From Pseudomonas khavaziana (GTDB taxonomy: Bacteria; Pseudomonadota; Gammaproteobacteria; Pseudomonadales; Pseudomonadaceae), in assembly GCF_019145205.1 (NCBI RefSeq), contig NZ_JAHSTT010000003.1:186001-250000 (forward strand): DNA of 64,000 nt. Reading direction: 5' to 3'. The notes beneath the pieces are model-generated. The model was not told where the DNA came from and searched no databases. It was given only the letters and a program-made list of their open reading frames with translations. How positions within the stretch are numbered: position 1 is the stretch's first letter; each line of letters begins with the position of its first letter. Positions 21,925-30,510 of the stretch are shown here, in pieces. A program made the translations under genes and the position numbers.

Positions 21925-22332
21925 ATGGCAGGCGTCAAAGGCAAGAGCGGGGGCGCTCGCCCCAACTCTGGCGGCGCTCGGCCGGGTGCTGGCCGGAAAA
22001 AGAAGGTTGATCCTGAATCAGCAAACTCCTCGGCGGTGTCCGTGGAGTTCGAGCCGCAGCCACACGGCGGTGCGCTGAAGCGCGAGAAGGCGGTGCCAGT
22101 CCCGGCTCCTGAGATGGACATGCTGTCCCTGCTGACCAAGATTGCACTGGGCCAGCTGGATGCCAGCCCAATACAGGTTCGGGCAGCTATTGCCGCCGTT
22201 CAATACACCCATGTCAAAAAGGCAGATGGCGGCAAGAAGGACGAGCAGCAGAAGGCAGCCGAGCAGGCCGCTGGGAAATTCTCCCGGCAGGCACCACCCA
22301 AATTAGTAGCAACGAACGGTAAGCAGGTTTAG
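21925..22332 (+). CDS. terminase small subunit
   Basis: A 135-residue protein with the basic N-terminal repeat GGARPNSGGARPGAGRKKK and helical core typical of small terminases that recognise phage DNA. The start at 21925 is chosen for the standard beginning MAGVKGKSGG and AAGGA RBS. Confidence 0.8.
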   Translation: MAGVKGKSGGARPNSGGARPGAGRKKKVDPESANSSAVSVEFEPQPHGGALKREKAVPVPAPEMDMLSLLTKIALGQLDASPIQVRAAIAAVQYTHVKKADGGKKDEQQKAAEQAAGKFSRQAPPKLVATNGKQV

Positions 22333-22334
22333 CT

Positions 22335-24026
22335 ATGGAGTGGTCGACAGCGTGCCCAGACTGGGAGCGGCGGTTGGTCGCCCGCGAATCGATTATCCCG
22401 CCGCCGATCTTCGTGGAGGAGGCCGAGCGCGCCCTGCAGATCTTCAAGGAACTACGCGTCCCTGATCTGCCAGGTAAGCCACGGATGGCGGATTGCTGTG
22501 ATGAGTGGGTGTTCAATTTCGTTCGCTGCATCTTCGGGGCCTACGATGCTGAGACTGGCAAGCAGCTGATCCGAGAGTTCGGCCTACTGATCAGCAAGAA
22601 AAACACGAAGAGCACCATCGCAGCCGGCATCATGCTCACCGCACTGATCCTGTGCTGGCGAGAGGAAGAAGAGCATCTGATCCTGGCTCCAACCCGCGAG
22701 GTCGCTGACAACGCATTCAAGCCGGCGGCGGCCATGGTCAGGGCTGACGCAGAGCTGTCAGCAATGTTCCATATCCAGGATCACATCAGGACCATCACGG
22801 ACCGCACCACGCGGAACTCGTTAAAGGTCGTTGCCGCTGATACCGATACCGTGTCAGGCAAGAAGTCGGGCAAAGTTTTGGTCGATGAGCTTTGGGTCTT
22901 CGGCAAGCGCTCCAATGCTGAATCCATGTTTATGGAAGCGCTCGGTGGTCAGATCTCTCGCGAAGAGGGGTGGGTCATCTTTCTGACAACCCAGAGCGAT
23001 GACCCTCCCGCCGGCGTGTTCAAGGAGAAGCTGAGCTACTGGCGGAATGTGCGGGACGGCAAAATCCTCGATCGCAAAACACTGGGCATCTTGTACGAAT
23101 TCCCCTTGCAGATGATTGAGGACAAGGCGTACCTGAGGTCAGAAAACTTCTACATCACCAACCCCAACATAGGCCGCTCGGTTAGCGCTGAGTGGCTGGG
23201 TGACGAACTCAAGAAGAAACAGGGCGCCTCTGATGGCACCCTCCAACAGTTTCTGGCAAAGCACCTCAACATCGAGATAGGTCTGAACCTGCGCTCGGAT
23301 CGTTGGGCTGGCGCAGAGTTCTGGGAGGTCCAGGCAGTACCGGAGGGGCTGACTTTCGAGCAGCTGATTGACCGTTCTGAGGTTGTTGATGTTGGGATTG
23401 ACGGCGGCGGCCTCGATGACTTGCTTGGTTTCGCTGTTGCTGGCCGCGACAAGCTCACCCGTCAGTGGCTGCTGTGGACGCATGCCTGGGCCCACCCTTC
23501 AGTGCTGGAACGCCGGAAAAGCGAGGCACCGCGCTTTCGCGACTTCTCCGTAGAAGGTGATTTGACTCTGGTTGAGACCATCGGCGAGGACGTGCAGGAG
23601 GTCGCCGAGTTGGTTGCCAGGGTCGAAGCTGCCGGCTTACTCGACAAGGTCGGGGTCGACCCGTCAGGCATCGGTGCCATTCTCGACGCGCTGGCCGAGG
23701 CTGGCATTCCGGAAGACAAGATCATCGGCATCAGCCAGGGCTGGAAGCTAAACGGCGCAATCAAGACCACTGAGCGAAAGCTAGCCGAGGGCGGCCTGGT
23801 CCATGGCGGCCAACCAATGATGGCGTGGTGTTGCGGTAACGCCCGGGTGGTGCCGGCGGGCAACGCGATCCTGATCACTAAGCAGGCGTCGGGCCTGGCG
23901 AAGATCGACCCCTTGATGGCGGCCTTCAACGCTATCTCGCTGCTCTCGCTTAACCCCCAGGCCCAGAGCGGCCTCGACAATTACCTGGCTGATGGGTTCT
24001 TCGGACTTATCGGCTCGAACTCATAG
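22335..24026 (+). CDS. terminase large subunit
   Basis: A 563-residue packaging motor. The ATPase part has GLLISKKNTKST as Walker-A-like loop, LILAPTREVADNAF, and Walker B KVLVDELW; the nuclease part begins VVDVGIDGGGLDDLLG and ends with a conserved DP-G-IG stretch. Cuts and translocates DNA into proheads. 2 bp after terS. Confidence 0.92.
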   Translation: MEWSTACPDWERRLVARESIIPPPIFVEEAERALQIFKELRVPDLPGKPRMADCCDEWVFNFVRCIFGAYDAETGKQLIREFGLLISKKNTKSTIAAGIMLTALILCWREEEEHLILAPTREVADNAFKPAAAMVRADAELSAMFHIQDHIRTITDRTTRNSLKVVAADTDTVSGKKSGKVLVDELWVFGKRSNAESMFMEALGGQISREEGWVIFLTTQSDDPPAGVFKEKLSYWRNVRDGKILDRKTLGILYEFPLQMIEDKAYLRSENFYITNPNIGRSVSAEWLGDELKKKQGASDGTLQQFLAKHLNIEIGLNLRSDRWAGAEFWEVQAVPEGLTFEQLIDRSEVVDVGIDGGGLDDLLGFAVAGRDKLTRQWLLWTHAWAHPSVLERRKSEAPRFRDFSVEGDLTLVETIGEDVQEVAELVARVEAAGLLDKVGVDPSGIGAILDALAEAGIPEDKIIGISQGWKLNGAIKTTERKLAEGGLVHGGQPMMAWCCGNARVVPAGNAILITKQASGLAKIDPLMAAFNAISLLSLNPQAQSGLDNYLADGFFGLIGSNS

Positions 24027-24033
24027 GCTGAAT

Positions 24034-25248
24034 ATGGCATCTCGTTGGTACAACCCGCTGTCATGGCGCATGTTCGGCTACACCGATCCGGCGACTGGCG
24101 ACTATGTTGAGGTCGACATGGTCGCCGGTGGGAAGCGGACGAAGTCTGGCGTGAAGATCACTGCGAAGGCGGCGATCACGATTCCTATTGTGTGGGCTTG
24201 CGTGAAGATCCTGAGCGAGTCCGCCGCCGGCCTGCCGCTGAAGATATTTGAAGACACGCCGTCTGGCAGGGTGTTGGCCGACACCAAATCACGCCAGGCC
24301 AGGGTTTTGAGAAAGCCCAACCCTTACATGACCAAGCTCAACTTTCTCAAGTGTGCCGTGGTGAACATGGCGCTACGAGGGAATGCTTACAGCATCATTG
24401 AGCGTGCCGATAACGGTGATTGGATCGGTTTCATCCCCGTGAGCGCTGACAACGTCGAGGTCGACACATCTGATGACTTGATCTACTGGGTCACGATCGG
24501 AGGCAAGCGCTTCCCGGTATCCCCAGAAAACATGTTGCACTTCAAGCTGTTCAGCATGGATGGCATCAACGGGCTGTCACCGGTTGAATACCAGGCGGAG
24601 TCTATGGGCCTCGCCAAGACCGCGCAGAACTGGTCGGCGATGTTCATGCGTAAGGGCGGCTTTACTGGCGGCTACGTGATCTATGACCAGTTCCTGACCA
24701 AGGTCCAGCAAGCGCAGATCATGGAAAAGTTTCCCGATGTGCGCAAAGGCGACATCAATGACATCGGCTCGATGGGGATATTGCAGGGCGGCCCAAAGAT
24801 CGTGCCCGCCGGCTTGAGTCAGAAGGACAGCCAGTTCATTGAGTCTCAGCAGTTCCAGGAAGAGGCCATTGCCGGTTGCTACGGCGTTCCACTGTACCTG
24901 GCCAACCGCGCAGGCAAGACCTCAATCATGGGTTCTAACCTGGAGCAGCAAACCAGTGGTTACGTGACATTCGGCCTCAAGCCCTACCTCGACGCGATCG
25001 AGGATGAAATCAACGACAAGCTCTTCCGCGATAAACCCCAGTTTGTGGAGTTCATTGTGGAGGGACTGCTGCGCGCCGATAGCGCCGGCCGTGCTGCGTA
25101 TTACCAGGCCGCTCTTGGCGGCTCTGGCGGATCAGGGTGGCTGACGATTAACGAGGTCCGCGAGAAGGAAAACGAATCCCGGATGACTGGCGCCGAATAC
25201 GACCGGGTCACCCGGTGGGAGATGCAGACCAATGCTAAGCAAGATTGA
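24034..25248 (+). CDS. HK97-type portal protein
   Basis: A 404-residue portal. Typical sequences: TIPIVWACVKILSESAAGLPLKI, GNAYSIIERADNGDWIGFIPV, HFKLFSMDGINGLSPVEY and PLYLANRAGKTS. The ATG at 24034 starts 7 bp after terL; the upstream frame overlaps terL and is ignored. Confidence 0.92.
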   Translation: MASRWYNPLSWRMFGYTDPATGDYVEVDMVAGGKRTKSGVKITAKAAITIPIVWACVKILSESAAGLPLKIFEDTPSGRVLADTKSRQARVLRKPNPYMTKLNFLKCAVVNMALRGNAYSIIERADNGDWIGFIPVSADNVEVDTSDDLIYWVTIGGKRFPVSPENMLHFKLFSMDGINGLSPVEYQAESMGLAKTAQNWSAMFMRKGGFTGGYVIYDQFLTKVQQAQIMEKFPDVRKGDINDIGSMGILQGGPKIVPAGLSQKDSQFIESQQFQEEAIAGCYGVPLYLANRAGKTSIMGSNLEQQTSGYVTFGLKPYLDAIEDEINDKLFRDKPQFVEFIVEGLLRADSAGRAAYYQAALGGSGGSGWLTINEVREKENESRMTGAEYDRVTRWEMQTNAKQD

Positions 25249-25876
25249 AGTCCCCTTTGAAGTTAAGGCCAGCGATGACCTCGGAAACTTCGAAGGCTAT
25301 GCCGCGGTGTTCAACAACGTCGATCTGGGTGATGACGTGATTCTCCCCGGAGCATTCACCAAGGTGAAGACCACGCGCGCCGGCCGTCTGAAGTTGGCGC
25401 TGTTCCATGACCTTACCCGCCTTGTAGGTTCGGCAGACTTCACCCAGGACAGTCATGGCCTTTACATCAAGGGGAAGGTGAACCTGGCGGTTAGCTATGC
25501 CCGTGATGCCTACGAGCTGATGAAAGAGGGCACGCTCGACAGTATGTCGATCGGCTTCAACACCATCCTCGCCGCATACGAGGAGCGTGAGGGCCGCAGC
25601 ATCCGAATCATCAAACAGGCGGAACTCTGGGAGGCGTCACTGGTGCCCTTCGGCATGAACCCAGAGGCACAAGTCACCGACGTGAAGTCGGACATAAGAA
25701 TTTTTGAGAAGGCTCTGCGCGATCGCATGGGCCTTTCCCAAAAGGAGGCGGCAGCAGTCGCCTCGCTCGGCTACTCCGCAGTGCACCGCGATGGTGACAC
25801 TGAGGCCACGGCGACCGTGGAAGAGCTGAAAAAACTCTCACACACATTTGACCAATTTTTTAAGGTGTCGCCATGA
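25232..25876 (+). CDS. HK97-type prohead protease
   Basis: A 214-residue U35-type serine protease: GNFEGYAAVFNNVDLGDDVI, catalytic H in LALFHDLTRLVGSA, S in SMSIGF. It matures the capsid. Overlaps the portal by 17 bp and the capsid gene by 4 bp. Confidence 0.92.
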   Translation: MLSKIEVPFEVKASDDLGNFEGYAAVFNNVDLGDDVILPGAFTKVKTTRAGRLKLALFHDLTRLVGSADFTQDSHGLYIKGKVNLAVSYARDAYELMKEGTLDSMSIGFNTILAAYEEREGRSIRIIKQAELWEASLVPFGMNPEAQVTDVKSDIRIFEKALRDRMGLSQKEAAAVASLGYSAVHRDGDTEATATVEELKKLSHTFDQFFKVSP

Positions 25877-27081
25877 CCGATCCAATCCAGGAAGTAAAAA
25901 GTTCGCTCGAAAACCAGTTGAAAGAAGGTTTCGGCGGCTTGCAGAAGAAGTACGACGCTGTCGCCGATGAGCTGCAGAAAGGCAACACTGTTACCGTCGA
26001 GATGAAATCTCAGATCGAAAACCAAAAAGGTGAGATCGAGCGCATCATCGAGCAGGTTCAAAAGCTTGAAGAAAAGGGCATCAAGCTTCGCAATCAGAAT
26101 CCGGAGAAGAAAAGCTTCATCGACTTCGTTAAGGGTAACGACAACTACCAGGCTCTGACCAAGAAGACCCAGAGCTCGGCCGAAATCGAGATCACCAAGT
26201 CCGACATGGCCAGCATGGCCGAGGTCAAGGTGACCAGCGCCGGCCTGGTTGCGCCGCAGTACGATCCTGTGATCCAGGGAGCGCCGCGCCAGAACCTGCT
26301 GATTCGTGACTTGATCCCGACCACGCCGGTAACTGGTCAGGCTTTCACCTACTACCGCGAACTGCTGCATACGCTGGGCGCCGGCATGGTGCCGGAAGGT
26401 GGCGCCAAGCCAACCAGCAACGTGACCTTCGAACAGGTTACCGACACCATCAAGAAGATCGCTGTATGGATGCCGGTGACCGACGAAGCGCTCGACGACG
26501 TTCCGCAGCTCTACAGCTACATTCAGGAATTGCTGCGCTTCGACCTACAGCTGAAGCGTGAGGGCCAACTGCTGAAGGGGGACGGCACCGGTAATAACCT
26601 GAACGGCATCATGACCCAGGCGACCGTTTTCGACCCAGCGCTGAGCAAGGCCACTGACACCGCCATCGACACCGTGCGCCGTGCGATCTACCAGGCGCGA
26701 AAGCAGTCGAAGCTGCCGGCCGATGCCGTGGTCATGTCCGATCTGGACTGGATGAACATCGAGCTGCAGAAGGACGGCGAGAACCGCTACCTGTTCGCCA
26801 ACCTGCAAGGCCTTGTTACCCCGGTTCTGTGGGGCCGCCCAATCGTTGCCTCGGACAGCATGGATGAGGGTGACGGCGAAACGACCGGCGGCGAGTTCCT
26901 GACTGGCTCGTTCCAGCAGGGCGCGCGGATCTACGATCGCATGGGCTTCACCATCAAGGTCGGCATGATCAACGACGACTTCATCAAGAACCAGCGCGCC
27001 ATCCTGGTAGAGGAGCGTCTCGGTCTCGCCGTGCGCAAGAAGTACGCCTTTGTCAAAGGTCGCTTCAAGCACGTCGCGTAA
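25873..27081 (+). CDS. HK97-fold major capsid protein
   Basis: A 402-residue protein. Residues 1-105 are a coiled-coil delta domain likely removed by the prohead protease. The mature part has the HK97 pattern: PVTGQAFTYYREL, WMPVTDEALDDVPQLYSYI, LLKGDGTGNNLNGIM, AIDTVRRAIYQAR and ARIYDRMGFTIKV near the end. Confidence 0.93.
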   Translation: MTDPIQEVKSSLENQLKEGFGGLQKKYDAVADELQKGNTVTVEMKSQIENQKGEIERIIEQVQKLEEKGIKLRNQNPEKKSFIDFVKGNDNYQALTKKTQSSAEIEITKSDMASMAEVKVTSAGLVAPQYDPVIQGAPRQNLLIRDLIPTTPVTGQAFTYYRELLHTLGAGMVPEGGAKPTSNVTFEQVTDTIKKIAVWMPVTDEALDDVPQLYSYIQELLRFDLQLKREGQLLKGDGTGNNLNGIMTQATVFDPALSKATDTAIDTVRRAIYQARKQSKLPADAVVMSDLDWMNIELQKDGENRYLFANLQGLVTPVLWGRPIVASDSMDEGDGETTGGEFLTGSFQQGARIYDRMGFTIKVGMINDDFIKNQRAILVEERLGLAVRKKYAFVKGRFKHVA

Positions 27082-27133
27082 CTCACCCGCAATCCAGGGG
27101 CCGGAAGGCCCCAACCAATAATCAGGTGAAACC

Positions 27134-27334
27134 ATGAAAATCAAAGTTCTGTGGGGTTTCGAAGGCGACCCCGAAAAGGTGAAGGTCCAAAACGGCCGCG
27201 TTTCCGCCGGCCAGGTTCTTGAGTTGGAGGACGAAGAGTACGGGCACCAACTGATCGGAAAGGGCTTGGCCGCCCTCGAAGACGGTACTGCTCCCAAATC
27301 CAACAGGCAGGCCAAGCCAAACGAGAACAAGTAA
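27134..27334 (+). CDS. small phage structural-region protein
   Basis: A 66-residue protein beginning MKIKVLWGFEGDPEKVKVQN with strand-rich sequence and a basic tail. Small proteins of this type follow the capsid gene in many siphophages; role unknown. Confidence 0.65.
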   Translation: MKIKVLWGFEGDPEKVKVQNGRVSAGQVLELEDEEYGHQLIGKGLAALEDGTAPKSNRQAKPNENK

Positions 27335-27634
27335 ATGATCGACCTGGAGCGCGTGAAGCTGCACCTCAGGGTGGACGACGATGAGGAAGACTCTCTCATC
27401 GGTGGATACATTGAGGCCGCCAAGTCCCATGTGGCTATGCATTGCGATCGGGAATTGGTCGAAGCAGCGCCAGTCGGGCCTGATCAGATGGGAATTACCC
27501 CAGACGTAGAACAGGCCATTCTGCTGCTGGTTGGCCATTGGTTCGCAAACCGCGAAGGCGTGGCGATGGGCACCATATCAACCACTGTACCGCTGGCTGT
27601 TGAGCGGTTGCTCATGTACAGGAAGCGTTACTGA
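27335..27634 (+). CDS. head-tail connector (gp6-like)
   Basis: A 99-residue helical protein with KLHLRVDDDEEDSLIGGYI and HCDRELV, matching the phage gp6-like head-tail connector family that forms a ring under the portal. One base from the previous stop. Confidence 0.85.
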   Translation: MIDLERVKLHLRVDDDEEDSLIGGYIEAAKSHVAMHCDRELVEAAPVGPDQMGITPDVEQAILLLVGHWFANREGVAMGTISTTVPLAVERLLMYRKRY

Positions 27635-27954
27635 TGAGAGCCGGCCCAATGCGTCACCGCTGCATGCGCCGTGGCTACATCGACGGCAAGGATGCCCTCG
27701 GCCAGCCCTCGAAGGTTTGGGGTGACCTGGGCAAGCTCTGGGCGGAGATCAACATTCCCTCCGGTCGCATGTACGAGGCTGCGTCACAGATGCAGGTCAC
27801 GGTCACCGCCGAGATCAACATCCGCTACCGCAAGGACGTGGTGGCGGGCCAGCACCTGGTGCACGACGGCACCACTTACGAAATCATCGCGCCGCTGGCC
27901 ACCAACCAGCGCGACATGCTGAAACTCATGTGCAAAACGGTGAAGCCAAAATGA
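27634..27954 (+). CDS. head closure/head-tail adaptor protein
   Basis: A 106-residue strand-rich protein (GKLWAEINIPSGRMYEAA, TAEINIRYRKDVVAGQHLVH, YEIIAPLATNQRDML) of the phage head-tail joining family. Overlaps its neighbours by 1 and 4 bp. Confidence 0.85.
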   Translation: MRAGPMRHRCMRRGYIDGKDALGQPSKVWGDLGKLWAEINIPSGRMYEAASQMQVTVTAEINIRYRKDVVAGQHLVHDGTTYEIIAPLATNQRDMLKLMCKTVKPK

Positions 27955-28421
27955 GCAACGGATCGCTGACAGTTCTGGGGCTTGGTGAGCTGCAGGCCGA
28001 TTTCGAACGCCTGGCCAAGTCCGTGGGCAACAAGATTGCCAGGGATGCAGTTATGGCTGGTGCCAGGGTGGCCAGGGACAAGGCCCGAAGTACTGCACCA
28101 GTTCGCACGGGAAAATTGAAGAAAAACATTATTGCGGTCAGCGTGAAACAGGCTGACACGCCTGGCGGCGCTACTGCTGGTATTCGCGTAAAAAATCCAA
28201 CGGGCAAACAATCCAAGGCGCTCAAGCGTCCCGGCAAAAAAGGGCGCACCTCGAAAACGGATTACGAATCACCGTTCTACTGGAAGTTCCTGGAACTGGG
28301 CACATCGAAGATGCAGGCCCATCCATTCATTCGACCATCTTGGGACGGCAGCCTGCCTCAGATCGAAAAGGCCGTTGCCGACAAGCTGGCCGAAGGCATC
28401 GACAACGCCATCACCCGGTAA
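27951..28421 (+). CDS. HK97 gp10-like neck/tail protein
   Basis: A 156-residue protein with GARVARDKARSTAPVRTGKL, FYWKFLELGTSKMQAHPFI, diagnostic of the HK97-gp10 family at the head-tail interface. Start at ATG 27951 (ATGA overlap). Confidence 0.88.
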   Translation: MSNGSLTVLGLGELQADFERLAKSVGNKIARDAVMAGARVARDKARSTAPVRTGKLKKNIIAVSVKQADTPGGATAGIRVKNPTGKQSKALKRPGKKGRTSKTDYESPFYWKFLELGTSKMQAHPFIRPSWDGSLPQIEKAVADKLAEGIDNAITR

Positions 28422-28426
28422 CCCCA

Positions 28427-28774
28427 ATGATTGAGAAATCCCTCATCGACAGGCTTTCGCCTCTGGTCGACGGGCGAGTGTACTTCGGCGTTGCGCCGGT
28501 GGACGCCGCCCAGCCACGCCTGGTGGTTCAAACGGTAGGCACCACCACCGGTTTCACGCTCGCCGGCTGGGATGGCTCCAGCGACCTCACTATTCAGCTC
28601 GACGCATGGGGGGAGAGCTTCCTCGAGGCGCTCACGCTTGCTGGCCTGGCCTTTACCGCGATGACCACGGATGGCGCCGACTTCACCACCGGCAGCGCAG
28701 ACCGCCTGGCGGATGTGTTCGAGAACGACACCAAACTTTTCAGCGTGAGCTGGGAATACACCCTGCAACCATAG
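28427..28774 (+). CDS. DUF3168-type tail completion protein
   Basis: A 115-residue protein (RLVVQTVGTTTGFTLAG, LTIQLDAWGESFLEALTLA) fitting tail-terminator/tail-completion proteins, consistent with its place between gp10 and the tube protein. Confidence 0.78.
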   Translation: MIEKSLIDRLSPLVDGRVYFGVAPVDAAQPRLVVQTVGTTTGFTLAGWDGSSDLTIQLDAWGESFLEALTLAGLAFTAMTTDGADFTTGSADRLADVFENDTKLFSVSWEYTLQP

Positions 28775-28782
28775 GAGGCCAC

Positions 28783-29250
28783 ATGGCCGTTCAAACTCCA
28801 ACGAAAGCGAAGTTCGTCAAGACGCAGGGCACGGCTCTCAGCGTTTCCAAAGCCACCACGCTCGACCCCAAGGCGGTCGGCATTGAATGGGCCGATCTGT
28901 CCGTAACGATCAAACAACCGCAGTTCCAGGGTGGGCAGTCGGATGAGATCGAAGTAACGGTGCTTGCCAGTGAGGCGAAAGAGTTCACCGTAGGCCTGGC
29001 CGACAACGGCACCTTCAGTATGTCCGGCAACTGGAAGGCCGACGACGAAGCCCAGACCGTGCTGCGTACTGCTCGTGATGATGGTGAGCCGCGCGCCTTC
29101 AAGTCGCTGTTCAAGGACGGCTCGTCTTCGAGCTTCCTCGGTCTAGTGACCCAGTTCACCTGGGACGCCGCGCCAAACGGCACCGTCAACGGCACGTTCA
29201 ACGTGCGTATCACTGGCGCCGTTTCCTTCGACCTGCCGGTGGTGCCGTAA
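28783..29250 (+). CDS. major tail tube protein
   Basis: A 155-residue strand-rich protein (TPTKAKFVKTQGTALSVSKA, GTFSMSGNWKADDEAQ, GTVNGTFNVRITGAVSFDLP) following the gpV/tube pattern. AGGAGG is upstream of ATG 28783. It shares one base with the next gene. Confidence 0.82.
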   Translation: MAVQTPTKAKFVKTQGTALSVSKATTLDPKAVGIEWADLSVTIKQPQFQGGQSDEIEVTVLASEAKEFTVGLADNGTFSMSGNWKADDEAQTVLRTARDDGEPRAFKSLFKDGSSSSFLGLVTQFTWDAAPNGTVNGTFNVRITGAVSFDLPVVP

Positions 29251-29723
29251 TGGCCCGGGCAAAAAACGGGGCCGTGGCTGATCTGCGCTCCATGGCACTG
29301 GACCCGATGCGCAACTTCAAGCATGAGCGCCTCACCATCGATGAGTGGGAGGGCGCCCAGGTGGTGGTCAGGGCGTTGAGCGCTGGTGACTGGGTTGAGT
29401 ATCGTCGCCGCGCCGCTTTGGCGGTTGCTGAAGCTCGTCAGGATGCTGGGCTTCCGGCCCAGTCTCCATCAACTGAAGGTGCCGATGAGGCTCCGCTGGA
29501 GCCGCGGGTTGAGATTCATTCCTCGCCGCTCTATGCATTCGTCCTGGTGCGAGCCTTGCTCGATGAGAACAATGCTCGAGTGTTTCAGGACGAGGACGTG
29601 CCTTCTGTAGCTGATGCCTTTAGCCCAGTGCATGACCGGCTCGTCGGCAAGGTTTTCGAGCTGAGTGGCGTAGCGGCCGGCGCTGGCGCGCAAGATCCGG
29701 TGGATGCTGCGGGAAACGACTGA
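29250..29723 (+). CDS. tail assembly chaperone G
   Basis: A 157-residue protein in the gpG position, with an Asp/Pro-rich linker. The end of its frame has the slippery heptamer GGGAAAC, two codons before the stop. A -1 shift fuses it to the frame ending at 30049, giving a GT-type product of about 266 residues. Both products chaperone the tape measure. Confidence 0.85.
   Translation: MARAKNGAVADLRSMALDPMRNFKHERLTIDEWEGAQVVVRALSAGDWVEYRRRAALAVAEARQDAGLPAQSPSTEGADEAPLEPRVEIHSSPLYAFVLVRALLDENNARVFQDEDVPSVADAFSPVHDRLVGKVFELSGVAAGAGAQDPVDAAGND
29711..29717 (+). promoter_or_regulatory. -1 frameshift slippery site GGGAAAC
   Basis: In the zero frame it reads G-GGA-AAC, exactly the X-XXY-YYZ arrangement. 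The -1 frame continues without stop to 30049. The TGA at 29721-29723 follows directly. Confidence 0.88.
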
Positions 29724-30049
29724 CGGAGGAGCCGGAGTTGGCATTTATGCTGACTCTTGCCCTCCGGCTTGGCATGACGCTCCAGGACCTGCGCTCACGG
29801 ATGAGCGCGGAGGAGCTGTTCCTCTGGATGGCCTATAACCAGGAGTCTCCGCTGAGCGATACCCGCGGCGATATTCAGGCCTCGATCATTGCCGCTTCGG
29901 TGTTCCAGGCCCAGGGTGCGAAAGTTTCTGCTGTGGACCTGATGCCTAAGTGGAAGGATGAGGCGGCTGCGGTGGTTGATAAGGCGGCGGAGGCTGAGGA
30001 GGGAGAGCAGCTCTTCAAGGCGTTCTTGATGGTCAAGTCATCCGAGTGA
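29717..30049 (+). CDS. tail assembly chaperone T segment (read by -1 frameshift)
   Basis: The -1 frame starts RLTEEPELAFMLTLALRLGM and encodes a DUF4035/gpT-like domain (TLQDLRSRMSAEELFLWMAY). It is probably made only as the C-terminal part of GT; TTG 29738 or ATG 29747 could start an independent product but no RBS supports that. Confidence 0.83.
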   Translation, partial: RLTEEPELAFMLTLALRLGMTLQDLRSRMSAEELFLWMAYNQESPLSDTRGDIQASIIAASVFQAQGAKVSAVDLMPKWKDEAAAVVDKAAEAEEGEQLFKAFLMVKSSE

Positions 30050-30110
30050 CGTAGGTTACCCGCCGTCCGAGGTCCCATCCTCATGCTAGATTCTCTCTTT
30101 TGCAAGGAAG

Positions 30111-30473
30111 ATGGTCATGAGGAAGTGCGCGGTTTTAGTTGCTGTCGTTATCGCAGGCTGTGGAAATTCGGAAAGGCCGGACTCAGAAGTTGTGATCGAT
30201 GAGTCCGCTCTTTCAGTTTACTCCAAAGAGCATTACCCGAAGACTTATCAGCAGTGGGGCGATGATGGCGTTGAGCGAATAAAAGTCGCTGAGCGAGCGG
30301 CGCTGATAAAGTCAGCCAAACAGATGAAATGCGACAAAGTTGAATACGTGGGGCTCTCTGAGCAGATGAGTAGCCCGCCTAATAAAATAGTTGTTTTTGC
30401 CGACTGCCTGAATCGATGGCGTTTCTACATCGATCAGAATTCTGAAATTCTCAGTAGTGAGAGAAACAAATAA
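30111..30473 (+). CDS. prophage lipoprotein moron in the tail operon
   Basis: A 120-residue product with lipoprotein signal KCAVLVAVVIAGCGNS (lipobox IAGC), mature part about 103 residues with two further cysteines. The sequence after the signal is not recognised. AAGGAAG lies upstream; ATG 30111 or 30117 can start. It lies between the T segment and the tape measure, where tail genes are normally adjacent, and is followed by its own terminator. A surface role such as superinfection exclusion is plausible. Confidence 0.7.
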   Translation: MVMRKCAVLVAVVIAGCGNSERPDSEVVIDESALSVYSKEHYPKTYQQWGDDGVERIKVAERAALIKSAKQMKCDKVEYVGLSEQMSSPPNKIVVFADCLNRWRFYIDQNSEILSSERNK

Positions 30474-30494
30474 CCCGCCAAGGCGGGTTTTTTA
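30472..30494 (+). terminator. terminator after the lipoprotein gene
   Basis: AACCCGCC/GGCGGGTT with TTTTTT, then CTGGAGAAAAGC and the tape measure ATG. Ends lipoprotein transcription and requires antitermination for the tail genes. Confidence 0.78.
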
Positions 30495-30510
30495 ATGTCT
30501 GGAGAAAAGC

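Noticed and set aside
29738..30049. Independent gene starting at TTG 29738
   Set aside because: No RBS, and the frame is continuous with the -1 shift at GGGAAAC.
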